From contig CAWARY010000005.1 in assembly GCA_963784645.1 (NCBI GenBank), positions 620,001-684,000 on the forward strand: 64,000 nt of DNA, in the 5' to 3' direction. The translations under genes and the position numbers were made by a program. Source of the stretch: JBBRVW01 sp963784645. Lineage in GTDB: Bacteria; Actinomycetota; Actinomycetes; JACCUZ01. This document shows positions 1 to 8,837 of this stretch, one piece after another. The notes beneath the pieces are model-generated. The model was not told the origin of the DNA. It did no database searches and saw only the letters and a program-made list of their open reading frames with translations. Numbering within the stretch: the first letter of the stretch is position 1; each line of letters starts with the position of its first letter.

Positions 1-1210
1 GGTGCAGCAGGTTGTAGATGCCGGCGGACCCGCAGCAGATGTCGGCGTCGGCGACCTCTCGCAGCTCCAGGCCGGGTACGCCGCGCAGGAGGTCGCGCGG
101 CTGCGTGCGGACGCCCTGCGCGTGCCCGAGGTGGCAGGCGTCGTGGTACGCGACGGTCACCGGGAGCGGGTGCCGCACGGCGACCGGCCCGAGCTCGGCC
201 AGGATCTCGGACACGTCACGGACCGACGCCGCGAAGCGGCGGGCGAGGTCGGCGTACGCCGGGTCGTCGGCCAGCAGGTCGGCGTACTCCTTCATGGACG
301 AGCCGCACCCGGCGGCGTTGACGACGACGTGCTCGACGCCGGCCGCCTCGAAGACGTCGATGGTGCGGCGGGCGAACTCCTGCGCCTCCGCCTCCCGGCC
401 GTTATGGACGCTGAGAGCGCCGCAGCAGCCCTGGCGGCGGGGGATGACGACGTCACAGCCCTCCATGGCGAGCACCCGCGCAGTCGCGGCGTTGACGCGC
501 GGGAAGAACTCGCGCTGCACGCAGCCGGTGAGCATGCCGACGACGGCGCGTCGCTCGCCGCGGGCTGCGACCCGCTCCGGCAGCGGCGGTGCGGGGCGGA
601 CCGGGGGCGCGAGGGCCTCCATCGCCGCCAGGGTCGGTGAGACCCGGTCGAGCAGCCGGCTGCGCTGCACCGCGCGTTGCAGACCGCTGCGCCGGTACAC
701 CGCGAGCGGGCCGCGCAGAGCGCGCAGCCGGCGGGGATGCGGGAACAGCGCGAAGATCGCCTCGCGCAGCAGCCGGTCGCGCAGCGGGCGCCGGTGCCGG
801 CGCTCCACCTGGGCACGCGTGGCCTCGATCAGCCGGTCGTACTGCACGCCGGACGGGCAGGCCGTCACGCAGGCCATGCAGCCGAGGCAGGCGTCGAAGT
901 GGCCGACCATCGAGTCGGTCATCGGCTCGCCCTCGAGGCCGGCCTGCATGAGGTAGATCCGGCCACGTGGGCTGTCCATCTCCTCGCCCCACAGCACGTA
1001 CGTCGGGCAGGTGGGCAGGCAGAAGCCGCAGTGCACGCAGTCCGAGGCCAGCTCGGCCGACGGCGGGCGGTGCGCGTCGAACGCCGGGATGCCCGGGGCC
1101 GTGGTCACCGTGATCGGTCCGTGGTCGCCGAGGGCTCCGCGCGGGCCGTCGACCGGTGGGTCGGTCCCGGCCGGCCCGGTCGTCTCGGTCGTCTCGGTCG
1201 GGTCGGTCAT
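1..1210 (-). CDS. glcF: Glycolate oxidase iron-sulfur subunit GlcF (3' end outside window)
   Basis: Electron-transfer subunit of glycolate oxidase, which oxidises glycolate to glyoxylate. The translated reverse strand shows two classic 4Fe-4S motifs: C58-x2-C61-x2-C64-x3-C68-P and C108-x2-C111-x2-C114-x3-C118-P. Two CCG-type cysteine motifs follow (QGCCGALS and ICCGSAG), as in the heterodisulfide-reductase-like C-terminal half of GlcF. The ATG at 1210 lies one base after the glcE stop, so the two are translationally coupled. About 403 codons are present and the frame is still open at base 1, so only a short C-terminal tail is missing. It is the last visible gene of the glxK-aceB-glcDEF operon. 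Confidence 0.93.
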   Translation of the reverse strand, partial: MTDPTETTETTGPAGTDPPVDGPRGALGDHGPITVTTAPGIPAFDAHRPPSAELASDCVHCGFCLPTCPTYVLWGEEMDSPRGRIYLMQAGLEGEPMTDSMVGHFDACLGCMACVTACPSGVQYDRLIEATRAQVERRHRRPLRDRLLREAIFALFPHPRRLRALRGPLAVYRRSGLQRAVQRSRLLDRVSPTLAAMEALAPPVRPAPPLPERVAARGERRAVVGMLTGCVQREFFPRVNAATARVLAMEGCDVVIPRRQGCCGALSVHNGREAEAQEFARRTIDVFEAAGVEHVVVNAAGCGSSMKEYADLLADDPAYADLARRFAASVRDVSEILAELGPVAVRHPLPVTVAYHDACHLGHAQGVRTQPRDLLRGVPGLELREVADADICCGSAGIYNLLH

Positions 1211-1211
1211 G

Positions 1212-2468
1212 TCAGATCCCTCCGACGAAGCGGCCGGGGGAGAGCCGGCGGTCCGGGTCGAGCTCGGCCTTGAGCCGCCGCATGAGGTCCAGTCCGGGGA
1301 CGGGTCCCCAGAGGTCGACGACGTCGCGGACGGCGGGAGGTGCGGTGAGCACGGTGAGGCTGCCGTCGAACAACGCCGCGGCGGCGCGCAGGCCCTCGAC
1401 CAGCCGGGCGACCGCCGCGGGATCGGCAGCCGGCCCGGTGCCGGCGTGCAGGACGCCGGCGGCGGAGCCGCGGACGTCGACGTCGACGCCGTGCTCGGCA
1501 GCGAGGGAGTGCGCGGCGGCCAGGACCGGGCCCACCCCGGTCAGCGACGCGGTCACCTTGATCCCGGTGCCGCCGGCGGTGAACGGCAGCGCGGTGAAGC
1601 CGGCGGGCAGCTCGTCGTGGGTGGTGGCCCCGCGGCCGAGGAGGCGGACCACGGCGTCGGTGCGGCCGGACACCCCGGCTTCGACGCCCTCGACGAGGAC
1701 GGTCACCCGGACCGCGTCTGCGGGGCCGGCCAGCTCGACGGCGGTCGGCACCACCTGCGAGCCGAGCACGGCCAGGGCGGCGCGGCCCGCCTCGCCCGCC
1801 CGGGGGAACGTCGCGGACACCACCCGCCGGGCGGCAGGGAGGGGGTGCAGCCGGAACACGGCCTCGGTGATGACCCCGAGGGTGCCGAACGAGCCGGTCA
1901 GCAGCTTGCCGAAGTCGTAGCCGGCGACGTTCTTGACGACCTTGCCGCCGGCCTTGGCGACCACGCCGTCGGCGCGCACGAACGTGACGCCGATCAGCAG
2001 GTCCCGTGCCGTGCCGTAGAGCAGCCGGCGCGGGCCGCTCGTGCTCACCGCGAGGGTGCCCCCCACGGTGGCCTCGGGGTACGGCGCGTCCAGCGCGAGC
2101 TGCTGCCCGGCCTCGGCGACGGCTGCTTGCAGCTCGCCGACCGGCGTGCCGGCGCGGACGGTGACGACGAGGTCCCCGGCCGCGTGCTCGACCACGCCGG
2201 TGATGCGCCTCGTGTCGAGCAGCAGGTCCGCCCGCTCGGGTGGCGCGCCCCAGCCGAGCGTCGTGCCGGCGCCGCGGGCGACGACGGCGAGGTGGTGCTG
2301 CCCCGCTACGCGCAGCACCTCGGCGACCTCCTCGGTCGAGGCGGGTGAGGCGACCAGCCGCGGGCGCACCCCCGACACGTCGTCCTTGGCGCCGCGGACC
2401 GTGCGCACGCGAGCGACCTTTGCGAGGTCGTCGCGGGCCGGGTCGGCCGCCGCCGTCCGGGCCGCCAC
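1212..2468 (-). CDS. glcE: Glycolate oxidase FAD-binding subunit GlcE
   Basis: Second flavin-binding subunit of glycolate oxidase, 418 aa, a usual length for GlcE. The N-terminal half is an FAD_binding_4 (PCMH-type) fold, with ARGAGTTLGWG at about residues 64-74 as the FAD-phosphate loop and a GYDFGKLLTGSFGTLG segment near residues 190-205. The C-terminal part is the shortened cap typical of GlcE compared with GlcD. It lies between glcD (15-base gap) and glcF (1-base gap) on the same strand. Complex membership is inferred from family knowledge and the glcDEF order. Confidence 0.93.
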   Translation of the reverse strand: MAARTAAADPARDDLAKVARVRTVRGAKDDVSGVRPRLVASPASTEEVAEVLRVAGQHHLAVVARGAGTTLGWGAPPERADLLLDTRRITGVVEHAAGDLVVTVRAGTPVGELQAAVAEAGQQLALDAPYPEATVGGTLAVSTSGPRRLLYGTARDLLIGVTFVRADGVVAKAGGKVVKNVAGYDFGKLLTGSFGTLGVITEAVFRLHPLPAARRVVSATFPRAGEAGRAALAVLGSQVVPTAVELAGPADAVRVTVLVEGVEAGVSGRTDAVVRLLGRGATTHDELPAGFTALPFTAGGTGIKVTASLTGVGPVLAAAHSLAAEHGVDVDVRGSAAGVLHAGTGPAADPAAVARLVEGLRAAAALFDGSLTVLTAPPAVRDVVDLWGPVPGLDLMRRLKAELDPDRRLSPGRFVGGI

Positions 2469-2483
2469 TCAGAGCACCGCCAC

Positions 2484-3974
2484 TCAGAACACCTCGGCCA
2501 GGCCGGCGGTCTGCAGCGGGTGGGGGCCCTTGTGCCGGCCGGGGATCTCGCCGCAGAGCCGGGGGGTCGGGAAAACCTTGCCGGGGTTGGACAGGTGGCC
2601 CGGGTCGAACGCGCAGCGCAGCATCTGCATCGTGTCGAGGTCGTCGTCGGTGTACATCCGCGGCATGTGCTTGGCCTTGTCCATGCCGACGCCGTGCTCG
2701 CCGGTGATGGAGCCGCCGTGCTCGATGCAGAGGTCGAGGATGGCGGCCGACACCTGCACGGCGTGCTCGGCCTCGCCGGGCACGCCGTCGTCGAAGAGCA
2801 CCAGCGGGTGCAGGTTCCCGTCGCCGGCGTGGAAGACGTTGGCCACCCGCACGCCGGACCCCCGGGACAGCTCGGCGATCCGGCGCAGCACGTCGGGCAG
2901 GGCGGTGCGCGGGATGACGCCGTCCTGGACGATGTAGTCGGGGCTGATCCGGCCGACCGCGGCGAACGCCGACTTGCGGCCCTTCCAGAACAGCGCGCGC
3001 TCGGCCTCGTCGGCCGCGATCCGGATCTCGAAGGCCCGGTTGTCGCGGCAGTGCCGCTCGACCTCGACGAACTGCGCCTCGACCTCGGCGGCCGGCCCGT
3101 CCAGCTCGACGATGAGCACCGCACCGGCGCCCTCGGGGTAGTGGCAGTGCACCGCAGCCTCGGCGGCCTCGATGGCCAGCGCGTCCATCATCTCGATGGC
3201 CGCGGGGACGACACCTGCGCCGATCACGGCCGACACCGCCCCGCCCGCCTCGTCGGTGGACGGGAACGCCGCCAGCAGGGTGCGCACCGCCTCCGGTGCG
3301 CGGGTGAGGCGCACCGTGACCTCGGTGGTGACCCCGAGGGTGCCCTCCGAGCCGACGAACGCGCCCATCAGGTCGTAGCCGGGCGGGTCGGGCGCGCGGC
3401 CGCCGAGCCGCACCACCGAACCGTCGGGCACGACGAGCTCGAGGCCCGTGACGTGGTTGGTCGTGAAGCCGTACTTCAGGCAGTGCGCGCCGCCGGAGTT
3501 CTCCGCGACGTTGCCCCCCATCGAGCAGATCTGCTGGCTCGACGGGTCCGGCGCGTAGTAGTACCCCATCGGTGCCGCCGAGCGGCTGACCTGCAGGTTG
3601 ATGACGCCCGGCTGCACGACCGCCCGCTGGTCGTCCGGGTCGACGGCGACGATGTCGCGCATCTGCGACAGCACGAGCAGCACGCCCTCCGCGTGCGGCA
3701 GGGCACCGCCGGACAGCCCGGTGCCGGAACCGCGGGCGACGAAGGGCACGCCGTGCTCGACGCAGGCCCGCACCACGTCGGCGACCTGGCCCGTGGTGCG
3801 CGGGAGCACCGCGACGGCGGGCGTCACCTTGTAGTGCGCGAGGCCGTCGCACTCGTAGGTGCGCAGCCGTGCGTGGTCGGTGATGACCGCGTCGTCGCCC
3901 AGCTCGGTCCGCAGCCGCGCTGCGACGTGCTCGACCCGTGTCCCCGTGCCGGTGCTCATGGGGCCGGTGCTCAT
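2484..3974 (-). CDS. glcD: Glycolate oxidase catalytic FAD subunit GlcD
   Basis: FAD-linked oxidase that takes electrons from glycolate (or D-lactate-like 2-hydroxyacids). PCMH-type FAD domain with ARGSGTGLSGG at residues 80-90, then the SMGGNVAENSGG segment and YDLMGAFVGSEGTLG. The C-terminal FAD-oxidase half contains GEHGVGMDK. Three ATGs compete, at 3989, 3974 and 3959. I chose 3974 because GGAGG sits 8 bases upstream of it, while 3989 has no ribosome site; the longer form would add five residues. The upstream aceB stop is at 3996. Substrate specificity rests on the glcE/glcF neighbours. Confidence 0.92.
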   Translation of the reverse strand: MSTGPMSTGTGTRVEHVAARLRTELGDDAVITDHARLRTYECDGLAHYKVTPAVAVLPRTTGQVADVVRACVEHGVPFVARGSGTGLSGGALPHAEGVLLVLSQMRDIVAVDPDDQRAVVQPGVINLQVSRSAAPMGYYYAPDPSSQQICSMGGNVAENSGGAHCLKYGFTTNHVTGLELVVPDGSVVRLGGRAPDPPGYDLMGAFVGSEGTLGVTTEVTVRLTRAPEAVRTLLAAFPSTDEAGGAVSAVIGAGVVPAAIEMMDALAIEAAEAAVHCHYPEGAGAVLIVELDGPAAEVEAQFVEVERHCRDNRAFEIRIAADEAERALFWKGRKSAFAAVGRISPDYIVQDGVIPRTALPDVLRRIAELSRGSGVRVANVFHAGDGNLHPLVLFDDGVPGEAEHAVQVSAAILDLCIEHGGSITGEHGVGMDKAKHMPRMYTDDDLDTMQMLRCAFDPGHLSNPGKVFPTPRLCGEIPGRHKGPHPLQTAGLAEVF

Positions 3975-3995
3975 CCGCTCGTCCTCCATCGGAGG

Positions 3996-5597
3996 TCAGG
4001 GCATCCGCTCGTAGGCGGGGATAGTGAGGAACTCCTCGAAGTCCTCGGCCAGAGCCATCTCGGTGAACAGCGAGCGGGCGTCGTCCCAGCGGCCCGTCTC
4101 GAAGGCGTCGCCGGCCTTCTCGCGGATCGCTGTCATCTCCTCCTCGATGAGGCGTTCCACGAGGGCCCTCGTCACCGTCTGCCCGTCGTCCAGCTGCACG
4201 TCGTTGTGCAGCCACTGCCACACCTGCGACCGGGAGATCTCGGCGGTCGCGGCGTCCTCCATCATGTTGTTGATGCCGACGGCACCGGAGCCGCGCAGCC
4301 AGGCCTCGAGGTACTGGACGCCGACGCTGATGTTGCCGCGCAGCCCGGCCTCGGTCACGGCGCCCGGGGTGGACTTCACGTCGAGCAGCTGCTCCGCGCT
4401 GACCTGCACGTCGTCGCGGGTGCGGTCGACCTGATGGGGCTTGTCGCCGAGCACGGCGTCGAAGACCTCGGTGCACAGCGGCACCATCGCCGGGTGCGCG
4501 ACCCATGACCCGTCGAACCCGTCGCCGGCCTCGCGGGTCTTGTCGTCGCGGACCTTCTCGAACGCGCCCCGGTTGGTCGCCTCGTCCTTGCTCGGGATGA
4601 ACGCCGCCATGCCCCCGATGGCATGTGCGCCGCGCTTGTGGCAGGTGCGCACGAGCAGCTCGGTGTAGGCGCGCATGAACGGCACGGTCATCGTCACTGC
4701 GTTGCGGTCCGGCAGCATGAAGTCGGCGCCGCGGGTGCGGAACTTCTTGATGACGGAGAACATGTAGTCCCAGCGCCCGGCGTTCAGGCCGGCCGAGTGG
4801 TCCCGCAGCTCGTAGAGGATCTCCTCCATCTCGAACGCCGCGGGGTAGGTCTCGATGAGGACCGTTGCCCGGATGGTGCCCTGCGGGATGCCGAGCGCGT
4901 CCTGGGCGTGGACGAACACGTCGTTCCACAGCCGCGCCTCGAGGTGGCTCTCCATCTTCGCCAGGTAGAAGTAGGGGCCGAGCCCGTTGTCGAGCTGCTT
5001 CTGCGCGCAGTGGAAGAAGTACAGGCCGAAGTCGGTGAGCGAGCCGGAGGTGCGCTCGCCGTCGACGAGGATGTGCTTCTCGGGCAGGTGCCAGCCCCGC
5101 GGCCGCACGACGATGGTCGCCAGCTCGTCGGCAAGGGCGTACGACTTGCCCTCGGGCGAGCTGAAGTCGATGTTCCGCGCGATCGCGTCGCGCAGGTTGA
5201 GCTGTCCCTCGACGAGGTTCTCCCAGAGCGGGGTGTTGGCGTCCTCGAGGTCGGCGAGCCACACCTTCGCGCCGGAGTTCATGGCGTTGATGGTCATCTT
5301 GCGATCGGTGGGACCCGTGATCTCGGCGCGGCGGTCGACCAGCCCCGGCGCGTGCGGGGCCACCCTCCACGAGTCGTCCTCGCGGACGTCCTTGGTCTCG
5401 GCCAGGAAGTCGAAGGTGCCGCCGGCGGCGAGCTCCGAGTAGCGCTGGGCGCGTTGCTCCAGCAGCTCGCGCCGCCGCGCGTCGAAGGCTCGGTGCAGCC
5501 CGGCCAGGAAGGCCAGCGCCTCGTCGGTGAGGATCTCGTCGTAGCGGTCCTTGATCGGGGCGTCGATGCGGACACCGCTGTCGGCCGTGCTGCTCAT
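3996..5597 (-). CDS. aceB: Malate synthase A
   Basis: Condenses glyoxylate with acetyl-CoA to malate. The 533 aa length fits the A-type enzyme; malate synthase G is about 720 aa. Family landmarks are visible: DFEDANTP-like region as LADLEDANTPLWENL, RPRGWHLPEKH, an ETYPAAFEMEEILYEL metal-site segment, GMAAFIPSK, and the C-terminal NNMMEDAATAEISRSQVWQW block holding the catalytic aspartate region. Its ATG overlaps the glxK stop (ATGA), giving translational coupling. No isocitrate lyase lies next to it, so here it probably uses glyoxylate from glycolate oxidase and from purine/allantoin breakdown. Confidence 0.96.
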   Translation of the reverse strand: MSSTADSGVRIDAPIKDRYDEILTDEALAFLAGLHRAFDARRRELLEQRAQRYSELAAGGTFDFLAETKDVREDDSWRVAPHAPGLVDRRAEITGPTDRKMTINAMNSGAKVWLADLEDANTPLWENLVEGQLNLRDAIARNIDFSSPEGKSYALADELATIVVRPRGWHLPEKHILVDGERTSGSLTDFGLYFFHCAQKQLDNGLGPYFYLAKMESHLEARLWNDVFVHAQDALGIPQGTIRATVLIETYPAAFEMEEILYELRDHSAGLNAGRWDYMFSVIKKFRTRGADFMLPDRNAVTMTVPFMRAYTELLVRTCHKRGAHAIGGMAAFIPSKDEATNRGAFEKVRDDKTREAGDGFDGSWVAHPAMVPLCTEVFDAVLGDKPHQVDRTRDDVQVSAEQLLDVKSTPGAVTEAGLRGNISVGVQYLEAWLRGSGAVGINNMMEDAATAEISRSQVWQWLHNDVQLDDGQTVTRALVERLIEEEMTAIREKAGDAFETGRWDDARSLFTEMALAEDFEEFLTIPAYERMP

Positions 5598-6799
5598 GCC
5601 GGGCTCCTCGTCGTGGTGCGGGTGGGCAGGCTCTGGAGGTCGTGGAACGCGCGGGCCGCGAGCTCGCGCAGCAGGGGGGCTGCGTCGCGCCGGGCGACCG
5701 CGGGGTCGGGCTGGATGTCGAGCAGGGCGTGCACGCCGACGACGCCGAGCGCGTCCAGAGCGGCCCGGCCCGCGTCGTCGAGGTCCACCCGGCCGGCGAG
5801 GACGAGGACCGGGACACCGGCGGCGCGGGCCCGTCGCGCGACACCGAGTGGCGCCTTGCCGGAGAGGGTCTGCGCGTCGACCGACCCCTCGCCGGTCACC
5901 ACGAGGTCGCTCTCGGCGAGGGCGGTGTCGAACCCGACGAGGTCGAGCAGCAGGTCGATGCCGGGGGTCAGGCGGGCACCGAGGAACGCGATCGCACCGG
6001 CGCCGACACCGCCCGCAGCCCCCGCACCGGGGACGCTCGCGACGTCGGCACCGAGCTCGCGACGCAGCACCTCGGCCAGCCGGACCAGGCCGGCCTCGAG
6101 CCGGGCGACGTCGGCGGGTGACGCTCCCTTCTGCGGCCCGTACACGCGGGCGGCACCGCGTGGCCCGGTGAGCGGGTTGTCGACGTCGCAGGCGACGACG
6201 AGCTCGACGGCGCGCAGGCGGGGGTCGAGGCCGGACACGTCGAGGCGGGCGAGCTCTCGCAGCGGGCCGCCCCCCGGCGGCAGCTCGGTGCCGGTGCGGT
6301 CGAGGAACCGGGCGCCGAGCGCGGCCGCCATACCGGCGCCGCCGTCGGTCGTCGCGCTGCCGCCGATGCCGAGCACGATGCGTCGGACGCCGGCGTCCAG
6401 CGCCGCGGACAGCAGCTGCCCGGTGCCGTACGTGCTGGCGCCGGTCGGGTCGGGCCGGCCACCGGGGAGCAGCCCCAGGCCGGAGGCCGCCGCCAGCTCG
6501 ACGACGGCGGTGCGCGGGACCGTACCCGCGGGGCTGAGCGCGAGGTGGGTGACGACCGGGACGCCGGTGGGCCCGGCGACGGTCGCCGGGTGCGGCGTCC
6601 AGCCGGCCGCCAGCAGGACCGCGACCGTGCCCTCGCCGCCGTCGGCGACCGGGCGGAGCAGGACGTCGAGCGGCACGCCGGCGGCGGCTGCCGCCGTCCG
6701 GAGGCCGCCCGCCACCGCCAGGGCCGCCTCGTGCGCCGGGAGGCTGCCCTTGAACGAGTCGGGCGCGACGAGGACGACGAGACGTGGCGCTGCGGTCAC
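5594..6799 (-). CDS. glxK: Glycerate kinase (GlxK/GarK family)
   Basis: Phosphorylates D-glycerate, feeding glyoxylate- and tartronate-derived carbon into glycolysis. 401 aa, near the family's usual 380-ish. Signatures: N-terminal APDSFKGSL, VADGGEGT, and the GIGGSATTDGGAGM loop near residues 152-165; GEGSVDAQTLSGKAP lies near the C-terminal third. GTG start with GGAGGG upstream at a rather long spacing. It is the first gene of the leftward operon and overlaps aceB by four bases. Gcl and tartronate semialdehyde reductase, which would supply glycerate, are not in this window. Confidence 0.93.
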   Translation of the reverse strand: MTAAPRLVVLVAPDSFKGSLPAHEAALAVAGGLRTAAAAAGVPLDVLLRPVADGGEGTVAVLLAAGWTPHPATVAGPTGVPVVTHLALSPAGTVPRTAVVELAAASGLGLLPGGRPDPTGASTYGTGQLLSAALDAGVRRIVLGIGGSATTDGGAGMAAALGARFLDRTGTELPPGGGPLRELARLDVSGLDPRLRAVELVVACDVDNPLTGPRGAARVYGPQKGASPADVARLEAGLVRLAEVLRRELGADVASVPGAGAAGGVGAGAIAFLGARLTPGIDLLLDLVGFDTALAESDLVVTGEGSVDAQTLSGKAPLGVARRARAAGVPVLVLAGRVDLDDAGRAALDALGVVGVHALLDIQPDPAVARRDAAPLLRELAARAFHDLQSLPTRTTTRSPA

Positions 6800-6846
6800 C
6801 CGAACCAGTCCCTCCGCGATGTGGAAGGTGCCCTCTGCTCCGCGGA

Positions 6847-6876
6847 ACCCTAGGAGCGCGGTCGTTGCCCGGTCAA
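6847..6876 (-). promoter_or_regulatory. Candidate promoter of the glxK-aceB-glcDEF operon
   Basis: Reading the reverse strand, TTGACC (6876-6871) is followed by an 18-base spacer and TAGGGT (6852-6847), a good match to a housekeeping actinobacterial promoter. It lies about 50 bases upstream of the glxK GTG. The divergent regulator gene starts at 6929, so the 130-base gap could serve both directions. Position and consensus only; no start site is known. Confidence 0.5.
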
Positions 6877-6928
6877 GGGTGATTTCTCCCTATTCGTCCG
6901 CTACCGGACCGGTGCCCGGAGGCATACC

Positions 6929-7879
6929 GTGTGTCCCGTGACCGCTGCTCCGCTGGTCGACGAGTTCTCGCACGAGGCGTTCTTCTACGCGGACCTCGCG
7001 GAGTTCCTCGACCAGGCCTGCGGCTTCGTGCGCGACGGCTTGGAGCGCAACGAGGCGGTCCTCGTGGCCACCGGCGGCGAGCGGCTCGCCGCGCTGCGGC
7101 AGCTGTACGGCAGCGAGCCCGACGTGGGGCTGGCCGACATGCTCGAGGTCGGCGCCAACCCGGCGCGGATCATCCCGTTCTGGCAGCGATTCCTCGACGA
7201 CAACGCCGAGGCCGGTCGGAGCGTGCGCGGCATCGGCGAACCCGTCTACGCCGCGCGAAGCGCTGCCGAGCTGGCCGAGTGCCACCAGCACGAGTCGCTG
7301 CTCAACGTCGCGTTCAGCGGTGGTCCGGCCTGGCGGCTGCTGTGCCCTTACGACGAGAGCGGCCTGCCCGACGAGGTGCTGCAGGAGGCCCGCGAGAACC
7401 ACCCGGTGCTGCTCGAGGGCGGCCGCGCCGTCGGCAGCGACTTCTACCACCCCGAGATCGCGCACCGCGCGCTGCGGCACCGACCACTGGCGCCGGCTCC
7501 GGCAGGCACACGCGGCCTCGACTTCGCCGCCCACGACCTCGCTGCCGTGCGCCGGCAGGTGCGCGACGCGTGCCTCGCCGAAGGTCTGGCTGCCGAGCGC
7601 ATCGACGACCTGGTCCTGTGCGCCGACGAGATGGCCGCCAACAGCCTCATGCACGGCGGCGGCCGCGGTCAGCTCCGCACGTGGCGCGAGAACGGCACGC
7701 TGGTGTGCGAGGTCAGCGACGCCGGTGTCATCAGCGACCCTCTCGTCGGCCGCTCCGTCCCGTCGCTCGAGCGTGACGGAGGCCGTGGTCTGTGGCTGGC
7801 CAACCAGCTGTGCGACCTCGTGCAGCTGCGGTCCGGGCCGGCCGGCACCGTCGTGCGCCTGCACGTCCGCCTCCCGTAG
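6929..7879 (+). CDS. MEDS-domain sensor with anti-sigma-type ATPase (RsbA-like)
   Basis: 316 aa regulator with two domains. Residues about 10-170 resemble a MEDS (DcmR-type) sensory domain, with EAFFYADLAEFLDQACGF at the start and ARIIPFWQRFLDD. Residues about 200-316 form a HATPase_c_2 domain with an N-box (DEMAANSLMHGGG) and a glycine lid (DGGRGLWLANQLCD), as in RsbW-type anti-sigma kinases. There is no histidine-kinase phosphoacceptor domain, so it probably acts by partner binding or switching in a stress-sigma cascade. The GTG at 6929 has GGAGG six bases upstream; the alternative GTG at 6938 is too far from it. Partner sigma factor not in the window. Confidence 0.85.
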   Translation: MCPVTAAPLVDEFSHEAFFYADLAEFLDQACGFVRDGLERNEAVLVATGGERLAALRQLYGSEPDVGLADMLEVGANPARIIPFWQRFLDDNAEAGRSVRGIGEPVYAARSAAELAECHQHESLLNVAFSGGPAWRLLCPYDESGLPDEVLQEARENHPVLLEGGRAVGSDFYHPEIAHRALRHRPLAPAPAGTRGLDFAAHDLAAVRRQVRDACLAEGLAAERIDDLVLCADEMAANSLMHGGGRGQLRTWRENGTLVCEVSDAGVISDPLVGRSVPSLERDGGRGLWLANQLCDLVQLRSGPAGTVVRLHVRLP

Positions 7880-8005
7880 CCCGCTGCGGCTGCCGCGTTC
7901 GTGGGCGCAGCCGCTGCGTGGTGAGGCAGTCGTTGCCGACGCCGAGGCCGGCGACGCGCACGCCCGCGATCCTGCCTCTCGGGTGCTGCCCGGCGGCGTC
8001 AGCGC

Positions 8006-8047
8006 GACCGGCCCGGCGAGGCCATTGACCGGCCCGGCGGGGCCATT
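8006..8047 (+). repeat. Two 21-base direct repeats carrying TTGACC
   Basis: Copies 8006-8026 and 8027-8047 differ at one base. Each ends in ATT and joins to GACC, creating TTGACC at 8025-8030 and again at 8046-8051. This is a local tandem duplication that doubled a -35-like element ahead of the secreted-protein gene. Confidence 0.75.
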
Positions 8048-8073
8048 GACCCGCGGCGATTCCGGTCTACGTT
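8046..8073 (+). promoter_or_regulatory. Candidate promoter for the secreted repeat protein
   Basis: TTGACC at 8046-8051, a 16-base spacer, then TACGTT at 8068-8073. This places a start site about 70 bases before the ATG at 8148. The -35 element is the second product of the tandem duplication just upstream. Consensus-based inference. Confidence 0.45.
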
Positions 8074-8147
8074 CGAACCCAGGCCGTCCGAACGGGTGGC
8101 GATCCGTCGAGCGACCCGCCACACCCCTGCCTCGGGAAGGACTCGTC

Positions 8148-8753
8148 ATGCACACGTCTCGCCTCAGTCTCCGAGCTCTCCGGACCTCCGGCCCCGGCCT
8201 CGTCATCGCAGTCCTGCTGCTGGCACTCGTCGTCGGGAGCGGCAGCGCCTGGGCCGCAGGCAAGATCGGCGCCTCCGACATCAAGAAGAACGCGATCCGC
8301 TCGAAGCACATCAAGAACGGTGCGGTGCACAGCCGGGACATCCGGGCCGGCGCCGTGACGGGGGCCAAGGTCGCGGCCGATTCCCTGACCGGCGCCCAGG
8401 TGGCCGCAGACTCCCTGACCGGCGCCCAGATCAACGAGTCCACGCTCGGACAGGTCCCTGACTCGGCGAAGCTCGCCGGGCGCCTGCCGGCGACGTTCCT
8501 CAACAGCACCATCTACAAGACCGAGGCTCCGACCACGACCGGTACCAGGCTCGGGGACAACACCAACGTCATCTCGTTCGCGTGCAATCCCGGTGACATC
8601 CTGCTGTCCGGCGGCCCGGCCAGCGTGGCTGCCACGAGTGACCTGCTGGAGAGCTTCCCGACCCCCGGGAGCACCAACAGCTGGACGGCGCGGATCTACG
8701 ACAACGGGGTCGCGGACAGCTTCACGGTGGTGATCCTCTGCGTCGACCAGTGA
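8148..8753 (+). CDS. Secreted protein with short alanine/valine-rich repeats, function unknown
   Basis: 201 aa. A basic N-terminus and a hydrophobic stretch (about residues 17-33) ending in SAWA-AG make a convincing signal peptide. Next come short degenerate repeats of the type xDIxxxAIxSxHIxNGAV, then a near-perfect tandem AADSLTGAQ pair at about residues 80-97. The C-terminal domain of about 85 residues has two cysteines that could pair. Similar repeat-leader proteins occur as hypothetical secreted proteins in Actinomycetota, but I cannot assign a function. ATG chosen: GGAAGG lies a few bases upstream and the signal peptide starts there. Confidence 0.85.
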   Translation: MHTSRLSLRALRTSGPGLVIAVLLLALVVGSGSAWAAGKIGASDIKKNAIRSKHIKNGAVHSRDIRAGAVTGAKVAADSLTGAQVAADSLTGAQINESTLGQVPDSAKLAGRLPATFLNSTIYKTEAPTTTGTRLGDNTNVISFACNPGDILLSGGPASVAATSDLLESFPTPGSTNSWTARIYDNGVADSFTVVILCVDQ

Positions 8754-8837
8754 GGTCGGATCGTCGCGGTCCGTGACAGCCGGTGCCGGGCCGGGGCATG
8801 ATCACGGGACCCACGCGCAGGAGGACGAGTCGTCTCG

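Noticed and set aside
1207..5844. A 1545-codon open frame on the minus strand, overlapping glcE, glcD and aceB
   Set aside because: It is in the wrong frame for three clearly recognised enzymes; its translation is Arg/Ala/Gly-rich with no domains, as expected from high-GC shadow frames. Similar long shadows occur opposite the regulator at 20972-24628 and the MMPL gene.
8148..8753. Collagen-like or pentapeptide-repeat protein
   Set aside because: No G-x-y triplets and no A(D/N)LxX pentapeptide periodicity; repeats are nine residues or irregular.
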